The notes beneath the pieces are model-generated. The model saw only the letters and a program-made list of their open reading frames with translations, was not told the origin of the DNA and searched no databases. 64,000 nucleotides of DNA from Legionella sp. (lineage in GTDB: Bacteria; Pseudomonadota; Gammaproteobacteria; Legionellales; Legionellaceae), in assembly GCA_031291095.1 (NCBI GenBank), contig JARLJR010000034.1:41586-105585 (forward strand). The letters are read 5' to 3'. The position numbers and the translations under genes were made by a program. Shown in pieces: positions 47,307 to 58,904 of the stretch; positions within the stretch are counted from its first letter, which is position 1; each line of letters begins with the position of its first letter.

Positions 47307-49484
47307 TCATTTGGTATTCTTGTGCTTTTTCTTGTGCGAAGTATATAAAAAATCAATAGCACTACTCGTATCACTGGTACTGACTTGGATACTAAAAAAC
47401 TTATTCAGCATGTATTTTAATGTTAACATGTTGGTATCAGTTTGTGACAAGCCGATGTTATAGCTCAAATAAAGCCGTTTGGAAAGGGATTTCCCCACAA
47501 CAAAAGCTGTTGAATCACTTACTGTATTCGTTAATTGATTGTAATTCGTATTGGTTTGCACGTTAAAATCTAAGCCTGAACTTTGCTTCAATTGTTCTAA
47601 CAGTTGGGTACTGTTCGTGCCGCCAATATTCATCGAGGAAATGGCAGTTAAAAGCAATTGTGCGCCGGCTTTATTTGCTTGACTGGCTGGTCGCCCAAGT
47701 ACCAGCATAGAAAGAATATCTGCCTGAGAAAAAATCGCCGGTTCAGAGTAAAGCTGGATCTGCGGCTTCATTAATCTACCTGTTACCTCCACACCCAGCG
47801 TAATCGAGTCGCCAAAACTAGCATTTTGCAGGTTGGAACTATTAAAATCAAAAAGTTGAGATGCATTAGTGTAGGTGGAAGTATTATTAATTTTTTTCGC
47901 AGCACGAAGGCTTATACCTGGATTATCAATGGGGCCACCGGTAAAAATTAATTGGCCTTGTTTAATAGTTAAGTCTTGCCCATATGCTTTATAGGTACCA
48001 TCGCGAACAGATAATTCACCATATGCATTGATTGCGCCTTGAGGTTGTTGCTTTAAAGTTAAGGCTCCATCCAGATGCCCTTTTAAACCTTTAACATTTA
48101 ATCCAACATTTTTCCCAAGCTTAACTGAAATATCCATACTGCTATTAGCAATGGGGGAGGGAGATTCTGGTTTTTGTTGCTTATAAACCACCTCATCGGG
48201 TAAAGAAACACTATTACTAAATGTTTGAAGATTTATTTGCGCATTGGGAATGAGTACGGACCCCGAAATTGCACGCGCAGTAGGGGTGGCATGGAGTTTT
48301 AGCTGGGGGGAAATTGTGATGTCGTATTCGTTGGTTTTCATCAAAGGAAAATCAGTCCCCTCAAGATTTATATCAGCAACATAAGCTGTATCAAGGGTGC
48401 CCTTGCCTTTAAGTAGCAATCTATGTCCCGCAGAGACGATAGAGCCATTAGCATCCCAAGCTTTTTTCTTACTGCGAACGTCAAGCTCAACCGAATCTAA
48501 ATTCAACTTTAGCTTGGGAATAAATAGGCTGGTCTTAGTCAATAGTAATTGACTATCTATTTGCGGTTTCCCAATACTCCCTGTTGCTTTAAGTGAGGCG
48601 ACTAATTGTCCTTTTAGCTTTTCTATTTCGGGACTGATATTTTGTAAAAAGTCCAAGCTGTTAATTTCTAGACGAAGTTCACTATTAAGCTTTTGTTTCT
48701 CTGTGAAACCCTCTTCAAGCGAGAACTTAGGTAATTGAAATGCTAGTTTTAAATTTTTATTCGGATCAATCATAAAGCTGCCTGAACCAGACAGTTTTTG
48801 TGGAGAAAGAGCTACATTGAGCTTCCCTCCTTTAAACTCCAATACGGGAATAGTTGTATTATCTGGGACTTGGTAGGTACCAGGAGAGAGAGTAAATACT
48901 AAATTTCCTTTATTCTTTGCGGTGATTGTCCCATCTAATGATAATTTAGCATGCAAGCCAGTACGTTTTGCAGACGTACCCGATGTGGGGGACAGATTGG
49001 CACTAAAAGTCCACTGCCATGGCACAGCCCCTAATAGCCTGGCATTCATTTGCCAATGTTCTTCAGCAGAACGATTTATTTGGGTATTTAACTCCATGCT
49101 TAAGTCAGGGAGGGTTGCCGTTACGGTGAGCTTGCCATAAGGGCTACTGAATTTCTGCTCTGGGTTTAGCGCCCCTTTTAAGGTATCCCATTGAACTGCT
49201 AACTGATGATTTTTTAATGAGGGGCCGGGATGCCATTGTACCTGGAGGCGATTTATTTTTATGATAGTGCCTCGATGCTGATACTCAATTGATTCTAAGG
49301 TAAAGTCACTGAGCAAGCTCCCTGTAACCTGTTGAATTTTTAGGGTTCCAGGAATATAAGCACGACTCAAATCAATTAATGTTTCTAACCCAGGTGTTGT
49401 AGAAATTAAAGAAACCACGCTTCCTGCAAGTAAAATAAAAAACAGCATCAAGCAGTATAATGTTTTTACCAGGAAGCGAATCAT
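47307..49484 (-). CDS. tamB: translocation and assembly module protein TamB (short form)
   Basis: Periplasm-spanning partner of TamA, thought to bridge the inner membrane and the outer membrane for protein insertion or phospholipid transport. 725 residues, against more than 1200 in E. coli, so the beta-helical middle is much shortened. An N-terminal membrane anchor (FLVKTLYCLMLFFILLAG) is followed by long beta-rich repeats. The C-terminal DUF490/TamB domain is clear: SDILSMLVLGRPASQANKAG, then STAFVVGKSLSKRLYLSYNI. The start overlaps the tamA stop by four bases. Confidence 0.92.
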   Translation of the reverse strand: MIRFLVKTLYCLMLFFILLAGSVVSLISTTPGLETLIDLSRAYIPGTLKIQQVTGSLLSDFTLESIEYQHRGTIIKINRLQVQWHPGPSLKNHQLAVQWDTLKGALNPEQKFSSPYGKLTVTATLPDLSMELNTQINRSAEEHWQMNARLLGAVPWQWTFSANLSPTSGTSAKRTGLHAKLSLDGTITAKNKGNLVFTLSPGTYQVPDNTTIPVLEFKGGKLNVALSPQKLSGSGSFMIDPNKNLKLAFQLPKFSLEEGFTEKQKLNSELRLEINSLDFLQNISPEIEKLKGQLVASLKATGSIGKPQIDSQLLLTKTSLFIPKLKLNLDSVELDVRSKKKAWDANGSIVSAGHRLLLKGKGTLDTAYVADINLEGTDFPLMKTNEYDITISPQLKLHATPTARAISGSVLIPNAQINLQTFSNSVSLPDEVVYKQQKPESPSPIANSSMDISVKLGKNVGLNVKGLKGHLDGALTLKQQPQGAINAYGELSVRDGTYKAYGQDLTIKQGQLIFTGGPIDNPGISLRAAKKINNTSTYTNASQLFDFNSSNLQNASFGDSITLGVEVTGRLMKPQIQLYSEPAIFSQADILSMLVLGRPASQANKAGAQLLLTAISSMNIGGTNSTQLLEQLKQSSGLDFNVQTNTNYNQLTNTVSDSTAFVVGKSLSKRLYLSYNIGLSQTDTNMLTLKYMLNKFFSIQVSTSDTSSAIDFLYTSHKKKHKNTK

Positions 49485-51178
49485 AAATCGGGCCCCATAC
49501 TAATAACTAACCGTGGACTGTGACTGGTGCGTTGCCAATGATTATTAATTTCTTGTGCCAATCCAACTTTGATTGGACCGATTGGAGATACCCACATTAA
49601 TCCACCCCCCACATCCTGTTGGAATGCGGCCGGACTTGGATTATATACATCGCCGAGATCATAGAAGGCGATTAGGTACCAATTTTTTTTCGTTTCTTTT
49701 TGAATCTCAAAGCCTGCATAAGTTACTATCCTTCCAGGACCAATAGAGTTAAAGCTATACGCCTTTAAATTATCCATACCCCCTAACAATAGGGCGAGGG
49801 AGAGGGGTTGCTGCGTAATATTATCAATGGCAGTAAAACCTTGTATTGCATGCCCATACAAACGCAAACGCCAGGGTTCGATTCTTAATGCGGCTTTAGC
49901 ATCTACCGAAAATTGGGCAAAATTAATGGTTGATAAGGTTGCAGTACTTGCAGCTAAGCCATTAATAGTAATGTTATAACCTGAGGGCGAGAACAAGATA
50001 TTCTGCGTTTTAATAAAGGATAGAGTGGCTTTGGGATAGAGCAAAAATTGCTTTGTATTTTTTTGCGCGTTGTAATGAAATCCTTCATAAAGGCCATTTA
50101 CTGAAAGTATTCGCTTATAGCGTGTTAGATGGTGTTGTTGTGCTAAAGACAGTAACCAGGCATTACTATAACCCGCACTGTAATTTAAATTAGAGTAATT
50201 TCCAGTAATGCTGTATTGATCGGTCACCGGATTGAGTCCAGGAATAACGTATTGACCTTGCAACGCACTTTGTACAAAAGACCCTTGCGCCAGGGCATTA
50301 AATTTATGTCCATTGCGGTTAACGGGAATGACATGCAGGGCCGCACGACCACGAACCCCAGTGTCTGTTCCATAACCAGCACCCAGGGTGTACGAATATT
50401 TTGGTACGGGTTCAACATGAACCAACACAGGGACAGTCGTATTCTCGGTAATTTGTGGTTTTACGACCACGGAACTAAAGTACCCACTATTCGATAAATC
50501 ATTATTAAGTTGCAGAATTTTATCACCTGAATAGGCTTGTCCCGGACGAAAGGGAACAAATCGATGCAGTAATTTAGGATTAATGTACGTGGGATCAAAT
50601 TGAGCTTGGCCAAAATAATATAAGGGTCCTGTATCAAAGATAAGGGTAATTTCGGCGGTGTAGCGCTCTTGATCAATTAGAATTTCATTCGTTTTAAAAT
50701 TAGCATGCATATAGCCTTGGCTTTCTGCTGCGTTAATAAGATTTTGTTTGGTTTGGTTGTAGTCTTCCGTAAGCAAGGGAGTCGCCAATCTTAATGGCGT
50801 ATTTTTTAAGGCATTTTGCACCACCGGGTTATTTGCTCCCTCGCCAATGACTTCAACTGTTAATCGAGAAATCACAATTTGTGGACCAGCATGTACGAAT
50901 ACGACAAGGTTTTTTGCGTTGAGTTGGTCTATAGATACTTGCGCTTTAAAATAGCCAAAAGGTTGTACTGCCTTGAGGATTTGTTCACGCAATTCATCTT
51001 GAGAAAAAGCAGTCAATGGCTTTAACTGCTGAAGTTCTTGCAAGTGTTTCTCGACATTTGTTTGTACTTTGCCGCTGATGCCCGTGATTGTAATCGACAG
51101 GGCATCATTGCTTTTAGCAAAAGGAGAGGTGCATACAATGAGAAGTATCAGGCAGAGTACAACCAGGCTACCTCGCAT
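49481..51178 (-). CDS. tamA: outer-membrane translocation protein TamA
   Basis: Omp85-family outer-membrane protein of 565 residues. A signal peptide ([19 protein letters not shown]) is followed by three POTRA domains (about 25-260), with the third ending [11 protein letters not shown], and by a 16-strand barrel. The barrel entry [17 protein letters not shown] and the terminal strand motif [11 protein letters not shown] with [12 protein letters not shown] are typical. It overlaps mutS by 11 bases and tamB by four, so all are co-expressed. Confidence 0.93.
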   Translation of the reverse strand: MRGSLVVLCLILLIVCTSPFAKSNDALSITITGISGKVQTNVEKHLQELQQLKPLTAFSQDELREQILKAVQPFGYFKAQVSIDQLNAKNLVVFVHAGPQIVISRLTVEVIGEGANNPVVQNALKNTPLRLATPLLTEDYNQTKQNLINAAESQGYMHANFKTNEILIDQERYTAEITLIFDTGPLYYFGQAQFDPTYINPKLLHRFVPFRPGQAYSGDKILQLNNDLSNSGYFSSVVVKPQITENTTVPVLVHVEPVPKYSYTLGAGYGTDTGVRGRAALHVIPVNRNGHKFNALAQGSFVQSALQGQYVIPGLNPVTDQYSITGNYSNLNYSAGYSNAWLLSLAQQHHLTRYKRILSVNGLYEGFHYNAQKNTKQFLLYPKATLSFIKTQNILFSPSGYNITINGLAASTATLSTINFAQFSVDAKAALRIEPWRLRLYGHAIQGFTAIDNITQQPLSLALLLGGMDNLKAYSFNSIGPGRIVTYAGFEIQKETKKNWYLIAFYDLGDVYNPSPAAFQQDVGGGLMWVSPIGPIKVGLAQEINNHWQRTSHSPRLVISMGPDL

Positions 51179-53705
51179 CCACCGTCTCCATTTGTTTTAA
51201 CCGATAAATCAAATCAAGGGCTTCTCTAGCGGTTAATTGATCTGGATCAATACGCTCTAATTCACGCAGTATTGGTGATTGCGCTGCGACTACAGGTTGA
51301 AATTGCTCCATGGCCGGTGCGCTATTTTGCATATGACTTAAGTGAGAGTGGGCTATTTTAAGTACTGCTGCAGGGATACCCGCCAACTCAGCAACCTCCA
51401 GACCATAACTGCGATTGGCTGAGCCTGGTTCTACACGATACAAAAATATAATTCGTCCAGTATCTAATGATGCTTGTAGATGCACATTGCGGATACACGA
51501 AAATTGCTCGGGTAAATTAGTTAACTCGAAATAATGAGTAGAAAATAAAGTGTAGGCTTTAATGGATGTGGCAAGATACACGCAGCTGGCATAGGCTAAT
51601 GCCATACCATCATAGGTACTGGTTCCGCGCCCAATTTCATCAATTAGGACCAAGCTTTCTTCGGTTGCTTGTCTTAAAATTTGCGCTGTTTCTGTCATTT
51701 CAACCATAAAGGTGGAGCGACCAGAGGCTAAGTCATCACTCGCGCCGATCCGGGTAAAAATGCGGTCAATCGGTCCTAAGGTCACTGTTTTTGCAGGTAC
51801 AAAGCTACCAATATGAGCTAAAAGCACAATTAATGCGGTTTGTCGCATATAGGTGGATTTTCCACCCATGTTAGGTCCGGTGATCAATAAAATATTTTGT
51901 GAGGGATTTAGCTGTAAATCATTTGCGATAAATCGTTCTTGCAGTAAATTTTCAATTACCGGATGGCGGCCTTCCTCAATAGATATTTGCGAGTGGGCAA
52001 CTAGTTTTGGACAACACCAATTTAAGCTCTGAGCGCGTTCAGCCAAAGTAACCAAGACATCTAATTGCGCTAATGCTCGAGCAAGTTGAGTGAGTTCGTT
52101 AATACTGTGTTGGATTTCTTCCAACAGCTTATCGTATAACCATTTTTCCCGCGCCAAGGCTTTTACTTGAGCGGAAAGAACCTTTTCTTCAAATACTTTG
52201 AGCTCCGGGGTGATGTAACGTTCAACATTTTTTAATGTTTGTTTTCTATGATAATGGACTGGGGCTTTTTCTGATTGGGCCTTTGACAGTTCAATATAAT
52301 ATCCTTGTACATTATTAAAGCCAAATTTCAAGCTGGAGAGGCCAGTACTTTGTCGCTCATCTTGCTCCAGTTTATCTAATGTTTCATTGGCATGGGTGCT
52401 TAGCATCCTTAATTCATCAAGTTCCTCATCAAAGCCTGGGGCAATGACCCCACCATCACGAATTAATACTGGAGGATTATCAATAATTGCTGCGGCAAGT
52501 AACTGCTGTAATTCAGGTAAGGGCTTGGTATGCTCTTTAAGTTCTAGAGCCAGCATGCTTTGAAGGGGCATAAGGGCGGTATTGAGCTCGGGGAGCAGGG
52601 TTAAGGTATTGCCTAGGGCTTGCAAATCACGTGGGCGAGCTGATTTAAGCGCAATACGTGACACAATACGTTCTACATCACAAACCTGGCGTAGGAGTTG
52701 ATGCAATCCTGCATCAGCTTGTCGCTGAATTATTTCGCTAATTGTTTGTTGCCGTGCTTGGATCAAATGATGTTGCTTGAGCGGCCTACTTAACCAGCGT
52801 TTTAAAAGACGACCACCCATGGTGCATGCCGTTCTATCCAGTACGGAAATTAGGCTGTTTTCCTGACTGCCTTGCACGTTTTCAAATAACTCTAAATGCT
52901 TTTGCGTGGAGGCATCCATTTGTAAATAATCTTGAGCACTTTCCAGGGTGATGGTATTTAGATGAGGCAGAGCCTGCTTCTGAGTTGTTTGCAAATAAGA
53001 TAATAACGCGCCAGCAGCAATCAATGCCGTAGGGTAGTCGTGTTCGCCGAAGGCAGCCAGATCGGTTACTTTAAATTGTTCGCGTAAACGATGTTGCGCG
53101 CTGTCTATATTAAATTCCCAGCCGGGTCTTTGTTTCACCGGGAAGTTCAGGCAGTATTCTTCTAAAGGAGACGCTTCTTGTAAGAGTAACTCAGCAGGTT
53201 GTAAACGGGTTAACTCCGCACTGAGCTGGTTGCTTTCTATGAGCTCAAGTAAATGAAATCGACCACTGCTTAAATCAACCCAAGCCAGGCCGATTTTTTG
53301 TTTTTGTTGATGCAAGGCGAGTAGTAAATTATCTTTTTTAGCATCCAGCAACGCCTCATCAGTGACAGTACCCGGGGTAATAATTCGGGTTACTTGTCGT
53401 TCCACTGGTCCTTTACTTGTGGCGGGATCACCTATTTGTTCGCATATGGCGACGGATTCCCCTTTTTTGATTAGCCTTGCCAAGTAGTTTTCTACTGCAT
53501 GATAAGGTACACCAGCCATAGGGATTGGTTTCTCAGCAGATTGGCCACGGTGTGTCAGTGTAAGGTCAAGCAATTGAGCGGCACGTTTTGCATCATCGAA
53601 AAATAATTCATAAAAATCGCCCATACGATAAAGTAAGAGCATATCGGGGTATTCGGATTTGATGCGCAAATATTGTTGCATCATGGGTGTGTGTGCAGCA
53701 GTCAT
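51168..53705 (-). CDS. mutS: DNA mismatch repair protein MutS
   Basis: Mismatch-recognition ATPase of 845 residues. The mismatch-wedging Phe31 and Glu33 lie in [14 protein letters not shown]. Connector, lever and clamp domains follow, then the ABC-type ATPase with Walker [16 protein letters not shown] (about residues 610-625), [12 protein letters not shown], Walker [17 protein letters not shown] and FSTHYFELT. Length is standard. mutL is not in the window. First gene of mutS-tamA-tamB-hemB, an unusual pairing of repair with envelope and haem genes. Confidence 0.97.
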   Translation of the reverse strand: MTAAHTPMMQQYLRIKSEYPDMLLLYRMGDFYELFFDDAKRAAQLLDLTLTHRGQSAEKPIPMAGVPYHAVENYLARLIKKGESVAICEQIGDPATSKGPVERQVTRIITPGTVTDEALLDAKKDNLLLALHQQKQKIGLAWVDLSSGRFHLLELIESNQLSAELTRLQPAELLLQEASPLEEYCLNFPVKQRPGWEFNIDSAQHRLREQFKVTDLAAFGEHDYPTALIAAGALLSYLQTTQKQALPHLNTITLESAQDYLQMDASTQKHLELFENVQGSQENSLISVLDRTACTMGGRLLKRWLSRPLKQHHLIQARQQTISEIIQRQADAGLHQLLRQVCDVERIVSRIALKSARPRDLQALGNTLTLLPELNTALMPLQSMLALELKEHTKPLPELQQLLAAAIIDNPPVLIRDGGVIAPGFDEELDELRMLSTHANETLDKLEQDERQSTGLSSLKFGFNNVQGYYIELSKAQSEKAPVHYHRKQTLKNVERYITPELKVFEEKVLSAQVKALAREKWLYDKLLEEIQHSINELTQLARALAQLDVLVTLAERAQSLNWCCPKLVAHSQISIEEGRHPVIENLLQERFIANDLQLNPSQNILLITGPNMGGKSTYMRQTALIVLLAHIGSFVPAKTVTLGPIDRIFTRIGASDDLASGRSTFMVEMTETAQILRQATEESLVLIDEIGRGTSTYDGMALAYASCVYLATSIKAYTLFSTHYFELTNLPEQFSCIRNVHLQASLDTGRIIFLYRVEPGSANRSYGLEVAELAGIPAAVLKIAHSHLSHMQNSAPAMEQFQPVVAAQSPILRELERIDPDQLTAREALDLIYRLKQMETVDAR

Positions 53706-53893
53706 AGTAATTGGCTAACAATAAAATTGCCTAGATTCTAGCAAAAGCACCTCCGGAAGTCAGTATCTCCGGATACTCCCTAGAATGATGAAACTGATTT
53801 TTCCTTTGGATTATCAGGTACCTCATGGTTGAATTTAAATTTCTTTGCTAAACTCAAGATGGAATTATAAAAAACTAATAGGGAGAATTAATT

Positions 53894-54061
53894 ATGAATC
53901 GTTTGGCTCTAATTGCTGCAACTGGGTTTTTGGCATTAGCATTAACTGCTTGCGGTGAGCATGGTAACAAACAACCACCAGTAGCTACTGATAATACTCA
54001 ACAGCAACAAGGTGCAGCTCCTGCTCCGCAACAACAACCAGCTGAAGGCCAAGGCCACTAA
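53894..54061 (+). CDS. tiny Gln/Pro-rich lipoprotein
   Basis: A 55-residue gene, too short for standard cutoffs. ATG 53894 follows AGGGAG by about eight bases. The N-terminus is a lipoprotein signal, MNRLALIAATGFLALALTAC, whose lipobox LTAC places the lipidated Cys at residue 20. The mature 36 residues are Gln-, Ala- and Pro-rich (NTQQQQGAAPAPQQQPAEG) and probably disordered. A hairpin follows. Function unknown; it resembles other short entericidin-like or spacer lipoproteins only in build. Confidence 0.75.
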   Translation: MNRLALIAATGFLALALTACGEHGNKQPPVATDNTQQQQGAAPAPQQQPAEGQGH

Positions 54062-54087
54062 GATTTTTTAGCTTTAAGCTTTTTACA

Positions 54088-54123
54088 CCTCTCCGATGTG
54101 CCGAGGCTTGCCTGTCGGAGAGG
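54088..54123 (+). terminator. hairpin downstream of the tiny lipoprotein gene
   Basis: CCTCTCCGA (54088-54096) pairs perfectly with TCGGAGAGG (54115-54123) over an 18-base loop, 27 bases after the stop and just before pncC. The T-run is weak (CAATTTA). Confidence 0.6.
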
Positions 54124-54170
54124 CAATTTAATGGCTTTTGGTCAAGGCCTGACCAATATTCTGGTGTTTC

Positions 54171-54668
54171 ATGAATTCCTTAATCCTCGAAATAGCAACC
54201 CTGCTACAAAAAAAGAATTGGCAATTAGTCACTGCTGAATCATGCACTGGCGGATTGATTTCTGGATATCTTACCGAAATTCCCGGAAGTTCAATTTGGT
54301 TTGAGCGTGGTTTTGTCACTTACAGCAATCAAGCTAAAGAAGAAATGCTTGCAGTTCCTAAACAATTGCTTCTTGAGCATGGAGCCGTTAGTGAGCCTGT
54401 CGCGGCAGCGATGGCAACTGGAGCAGTACAGCATAGCGGTGGACAGATCGCGGTATCCGTTACAGGCATTGCTGGCCCTGACGGAGGAAGTGCGGAGAAA
54501 CCAGTTGGTACCGTATGTTTTGGCTGGTTTGCTCAAGGTATGAGTAGTGCCAAAACCCTGAGAAGGCAATTTTCGGGTACTCGCCATGAGATTCGTTTGG
54601 CTGCCTGCCAAGAGGCTTTAACCGGTGTTCGTTCACTCCTAAAAAATATTCCCATCAATCCTGCTTAA
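54171..54668 (+). CDS. pncC: nicotinamide-nucleotide amidohydrolase (CinA C-terminal domain)
   Basis: Deamidates nicotinamide mononucleotide to nicotinate mononucleotide in NAD recycling. The 165-residue stand-alone CinA-C domain shows [20 protein letters not shown] and [20 protein letters not shown], both family hallmarks. It lacks the N-terminal CinA domain. It precedes recA by 70 bases, the conserved pncC-recA-recX-alaS order of gammaproteobacteria. Confidence 0.94.
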   Translation: MNSLILEIATLLQKKNWQLVTAESCTGGLISGYLTEIPGSSIWFERGFVTYSNQAKEEMLAVPKQLLLEHGAVSEPVAAAMATGAVQHSGGQIAVSVTGIAGPDGGSAEKPVGTVCFGWFAQGMSSAKTLRRQFSGTRHEIRLAACQEALTGVRSLLKNIPINPA

Positions 54669-54738
54669 TTCAGTTTGCTGCTTGTTCTTATCTGTGTGAT
54701 AATTTTGTCCTTGCATTAACATCTACCTGGAAAAAATT

Positions 54739-55785
54739 ATGGAAGAGAACAAACAAAAAGCTTTATCAGCAGCGCTCTCGCAAATTGAACGCCAATTTGG
54801 TAAGGGCTCAGTGATGCGTATGGGAGACAGCAATGTATCTCGTGATATCGAAGCAATTTCAACCGGTTCATTAGGTTTGGATATTGCTTTGGGAATAGGT
54901 GGTTTACCTAAAGGCCGTATCGTTGAAATTTATGGCCCTGAATCTTCTGGTAAAACCACTCTTACTCTACAAGTGATTGCTGAGTGTCAAAAAATGGGTG
55001 GCACCGCTGCATTCATTGACGCAGAACATGCTTTAGATCCAAGCTATGCACAAAAACTTGGAGTCAATGTCGATGAGTTATTAGTTTCTCAACCAGATAC
55101 TGGTGAGCAAGCTTTAGAAATTACCGATATGCTCGTGCGCTCTGCTGCCGTTGATGTAATTATCGTTGACTCGGTTGCTGCACTAACCCCTAAAGCAGAA
55201 ATTGAAGGGGAAATGGGTGATGCTCACGTAGGCTTGCAAGCGCGTCTTATGTCTCAAGCATTACGTAAATTGACTGCTAACATCAAACGCTCGAATACGT
55301 TGGTAATTTTCATTAACCAAATTCGTATGAAAATTGGAGTGATGTTTGGTAGCCCCGAGACTACTACAGGTGGTAATGCATTGAAATTCTATGCCTCAGT
55401 GCGTTTAGATATTCGCCGTATTGGTTCGATTAAGAAAGGTGAAGAGATCTTAGGTAGCGAGACTCGCGTTAAAGTAGTTAAGAATAAAGTAGCGCCACCA
55501 TTTAAGATGACTGAATTTGATATCCTATATAATGAAGGGATTTCTCGCGAAAGCGAAATTATTAATTTGGCAGTTCAATTGAACCTTATTGAAAAAGCTG
55601 GCGCATGGTACAGCTACAAACAAGAGAAAGTTGGCCAAGGTAAAGAAAATGTTCGCATGTATTTGAAGGACAATCCTCAAATTGCTGCTGAGCTTGAGAA
55701 GCAAATTCGCTCTGAATTACTAGAGAAGAAACAACCTATGCTGGCGTCTACAAAAGAAGATGAGTTTGAGGCTGTTGATGACTAA
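54739..55785 (+). CDS. recA: recombinase A
   Basis: Strand-exchange ATPase for homologous recombination. 348 residues with Walker [10 protein letters not shown] at 66-74, Walker [15 protein letters not shown], loop L1 around [20 protein letters not shown] and loop L2 around [19 protein letters not shown], and an acidic tail ([11 protein letters not shown]). In the 70 bases upstream I see no CTG-N10-CAG operator, which agrees with the absence of a classical LexA circuit reported for Legionella. Overlaps recX by eight bases. Confidence 0.98.
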   Translation: MEENKQKALSAALSQIERQFGKGSVMRMGDSNVSRDIEAISTGSLGLDIALGIGGLPKGRIVEIYGPESSGKTTLTLQVIAECQKMGGTAAFIDAEHALDPSYAQKLGVNVDELLVSQPDTGEQALEITDMLVRSAAVDVIIVDSVAALTPKAEIEGEMGDAHVGLQARLMSQALRKLTANIKRSNTLVIFINQIRMKIGVMFGSPETTTGGNALKFYASVRLDIRRIGSIKKGEEILGSETRVKVVKNKVAPPFKMTEFDILYNEGISRESEIINLAVQLNLIEKAGAWYSYKQEKVGQGKENVRMYLKDNPQIAAELEKQIRSELLEKKQPMLASTKEDEFEAVDD

Positions 55786-56218
55786 AGCATTTGACTGTGC
55801 TGTGCGCCTATTATCTAGGCGCGAGCACGGTGCAATAGAGCTTTATGAGAAAGTAAGGCAGAAGGGATTTTGCTCGAGCGAAGCACAAGAAGCAGTGGAT
55901 ACTTGCCAACAAATGGATTTACAAAATGATCATCGTTTTGTTGAAGTATACAGTCGCTCACGTATTCGTCAGGGCTATGGCCCTTTAAAAATTCGCCAGG
56001 AATTAAATAGTAAAGGGATCGATAAAGATATAATTCAGGATGTTTTGCAGCAAGAAGAAGACCATTGGTTGGCTTACGCTTTAGAAGTTTGGCAGAAAAA
56101 AAGTAAAGGCCAGGAAGCAATGTCATTTAATGAAATGCAGAAACAACAGCGTTTTTTACTTTATCGTGGATTTAGTATGGATATTATTGCTCAGGTAACA
56201 AAGGAGTTGGAACTGTAG
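55778..56218 (+). CDS. recX: RecA regulatory protein RecX
   Basis: Small helical modulator that binds and limits RecA filaments. 146 residues from ATG 55778, inside the end of recA, with a GAGG six bases upstream; an ATG at 55760 in frame is less likely. Three-helix RecX repeats are visible: [39 protein letters not shown] and [16 protein letters not shown]. Coupled to recA translation. Confidence 0.94.
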   Translation: MTKAFDCAVRLLSRREHGAIELYEKVRQKGFCSSEAQEAVDTCQQMDLQNDHRFVEVYSRSRIRQGYGPLKIRQELNSKGIDKDIIQDVLQQEEDHWLAYALEVWQKKSKGQEAMSFNEMQKQQRFLLYRGFSMDIIAQVTKELEL

Positions 56219-56308
56219 CAAGAATTAACTCAATTTGGGGCTTGATGTGTATGGGTTACCTAGGTTTACTCTTTTAATCATCCCCCTCTATTTGGTATCG
56301 ATTTGAAT

Positions 56309-58894
56309 ATGAAAAGTTCTGAAATTAGACAAGCATTCACTGATTTTTTTGCACAACGAGGCCATCAGCCGGTAGAGTCCAGCTCATTGATTCCCGCTAA
56401 TGATCCTACTTTATTGTTTACCAATGCAGGTATGGTGCAATTTAAGGATTTATTTTTAGGGCTTGAAACTCGTTCTTACCAACGAGCGGTCACTGCACAA
56501 CGTTGCGTTCGTGCTGGGGGCAAACATAATGATTTAGAAAACGTGGGTTATACCGCACGCCATCATACCTTTTTTGAAATGTTGGGCAATTTCAGCTTTG
56601 GCGATTATTTTAAACGTGAAGCCATTAAGTTTGCTTGGGAATTTTTGACCGAAGTTTTGCGTTTGCCTGAAGAGCGTCTATGGATCACTGTATATAAAGA
56701 CGACCAAGAAGCAGAGGACATTTGGCTTAAAGAAATGCATGTTTCTGCAGAACGTTTTTCACGCTGTGGGGAAAAAGATAATTTCTGGTCTATGGGGGAT
56801 ACGGGTCCTTGTGGTCCATGTACGGAAATTTTCTATGATCATGGCGCTGACATTGCTGGAGGCCCTCCAGGAAGCCCTGATGAAGACGGCGATCGCTACA
56901 TCGAAATTTGGAACTTGGTATTCATGCAATTTAACCGCGATAAAGACGGTAATTTGCACCCACTACCAAAACCTTCTGTTGATACGGGTATGGGACTAGA
57001 GCGTCTTGCTGCGGTGGTACAAGGCGTGCACAGTAACTATGAAATTGACTCATTCCAATACCTAATTAAATCCATTGCTAAGCTGGGCACTATTTCAGAT
57101 CTTAATCATACTTCCTTAAAGGTTATTGCCGATCATATCCGTTCCTGTGCGTTTTTAATTGCTGATGGAATTATCCCAGGTAATGAAGGGCGTGGTTATG
57201 TATTAAGAAGAATTATTCGCCGCGCGGTACGTCACGGAAATAAACTTGGTTTACCAACCCCATTCTTCTCTAAACTAGTTCAGCCTTTAATTGATGTTAT
57301 GGGGGATGCTTATCCCGAGTTAGTCAGCGCCAAAGCGCATGTAGAAAAAATCTTAGCTCAAGAAGAAAATCAGTTTGCGCGTACTTTGGATCAAGGATTG
57401 CGTTTATTACAAGAGCAAATGCATTCTCTCGGTGGTCAAGAAATTACCGGTCAAATTGCATTCAAACTTTATGACACCTATGGTTTCCCCGTTGATTTAA
57501 CTGCAGACATTGCAAGAGAGCAGGGCCTGTATGTTGATATGGACGGTTTTAACCAGTTAATGCAACAACAAAGGGAACAGTCTCAAGCCGCCAGTCAGTT
57601 TACAACAGATTATCATGCGGCATCCCAACTCGATCACCAATCAGATTTCCATGGTTATGAAAAAGACAGAATGGAAGGGCAAGTCATTGCGTTATTGCAA
57701 GGTGGGGTAGAGGTCCAGTCCTTAAGTACGGGCATGAAAGGTGCTGTTGTACTCGATCATACGCCTTTTTATGCTGAAAGTGGTGGTCAGGTAGGGGACC
57801 GCGGTGTTCTGCTTGCAAACCAATTGCGCTTCCGTGTGGATGATACACAAAAGAATGGTCAGGCCATTGTGCATTATGGTGAAGTGGTTGAAGGCTCTAT
57901 TTTTGTGGACCAATTGATTGAAGCACAAATTGATGCACAACGCCGTGAAGCAATCCGTTTAAATCATACTGCAACGCACTTAGTACATGCTGCATTAAAA
58001 ACGATTGTGGGCCCACAGGTACAACAAAAGGGTTCTCTAGTTGATGCAGAGCGTGCGCGCTTTGACTTTTCTCATTTTGAGGCACTAACAGCAGCTCAAA
58101 TACAACAGATTGAAATTTTGGTTAATGAGCAGATTCGTGCAAATAACGAAGTGGTAACACGGGTCATGGACATTGAGGCTGCTAAAAAGAGTGGTGCGGT
58201 TGCTCTATTTGGTGAGAAATACGCAGATGATGTGCGTGTATTGACTATGGGCGAGTTTTCCAAAGAGCTTTGTGGTGGAACGCATGCGCGACGTACGGGC
58301 GATATTGGCTTATTTAAGATTGTTGCAGAATATGGTATTGCCAGTGGAGTACGACGTATTGAATTAGTTACTGGAAGCCATGCATTAGCTTGGGTGAATC
58401 AACAACAAGACCTTTTAGCTGAACTTGCTTCATTATTGAAAACCAATGTGGCTACTTTAGCAGAGAAAGTCTCACAATTAATTCTTGATGGCAAAAACCT
58501 TGAGAAAGAAGTTGCCAAGCTGCAAAGTGAGAAAGTTCAGAAATCAGGGGCCGATCTTGCTAATGAAGTCGAAGACATCAATGGGGTGCATTTATTGGTG
58601 AAACAGCTTGAAGGAGCCGACAGCCAGGCCCTACGCGCTACTTTAGACCAATTGAAATCCAGATTGGATTCAGCAGTTATTGTACTCTTTGTTATTGAGC
58701 AAGATAAAATGAATGTGATTGCTGGAGTGAGCAAGAATATTTTAGGGAAGGTACCCACAGCTGCGGCGTTAGTACGTCATCTTTGTGGCAAAGGCGGTGG
58801 TCGTGATGACATGGCTCAAGGTGGGGGAGTTGCTCCTGCTGATTTAGAAGCGAAAATTAATGAACTTAAGGATATGGTTCGTAATTCGCAATAA
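56309..58894 (+). CDS. alaS: alanine--tRNA ligase
   Basis: Class II synthetase that charges tRNA-Ala; 861 residues from ATG 56309 (MKSSEIRQAF). Order: catalytic core with SSLIPANDPTLLFTNAGMV and RHHTFFEMLGNFSFGDYF, tRNA-recognition region, editing domain with the zinc ligands HTATHLVHAAL and CGGTHARRTGDIG, and the C-Ala domain with GKGGGRDDMAQGGG. All expected elements are intact. The ribosome binding site is poor. It ends the pncC-recA-recX-alaS string. Confidence 0.97.
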   Translation: MKSSEIRQAFTDFFAQRGHQPVESSSLIPANDPTLLFTNAGMVQFKDLFLGLETRSYQRAVTAQRCVRAGGKHNDLENVGYTARHHTFFEMLGNFSFGDYFKREAIKFAWEFLTEVLRLPEERLWITVYKDDQEAEDIWLKEMHVSAERFSRCGEKDNFWSMGDTGPCGPCTEIFYDHGADIAGGPPGSPDEDGDRYIEIWNLVFMQFNRDKDGNLHPLPKPSVDTGMGLERLAAVVQGVHSNYEIDSFQYLIKSIAKLGTISDLNHTSLKVIADHIRSCAFLIADGIIPGNEGRGYVLRRIIRRAVRHGNKLGLPTPFFSKLVQPLIDVMGDAYPELVSAKAHVEKILAQEENQFARTLDQGLRLLQEQMHSLGGQEITGQIAFKLYDTYGFPVDLTADIAREQGLYVDMDGFNQLMQQQREQSQAASQFTTDYHAASQLDHQSDFHGYEKDRMEGQVIALLQGGVEVQSLSTGMKGAVVLDHTPFYAESGGQVGDRGVLLANQLRFRVDDTQKNGQAIVHYGEVVEGSIFVDQLIEAQIDAQRREAIRLNHTATHLVHAALKTIVGPQVQQKGSLVDAERARFDFSHFEALTAAQIQQIEILVNEQIRANNEVVTRVMDIEAAKKSGAVALFGEKYADDVRVLTMGEFSKELCGGTHARRTGDIGLFKIVAEYGIASGVRRIELVTGSHALAWVNQQQDLLAELASLLKTNVATLAEKVSQLILDGKNLEKEVAKLQSEKVQKSGADLANEVEDINGVHLLVKQLEGADSQALRATLDQLKSRLDSAVIVLFVIEQDKMNVIAGVSKNILGKVPTAAALVRHLCGKGGGRDDMAQGGGVAPADLEAKINELKDMVRNSQ

Positions 58895-58904
58895 AATAGA
58901 ACAT

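Noticed and set aside
54669-54738. Possible SOS box upstream of recA
   Set aside because: No CTG-N10-CAG or similar LexA operator could be found in the 70-base gap.
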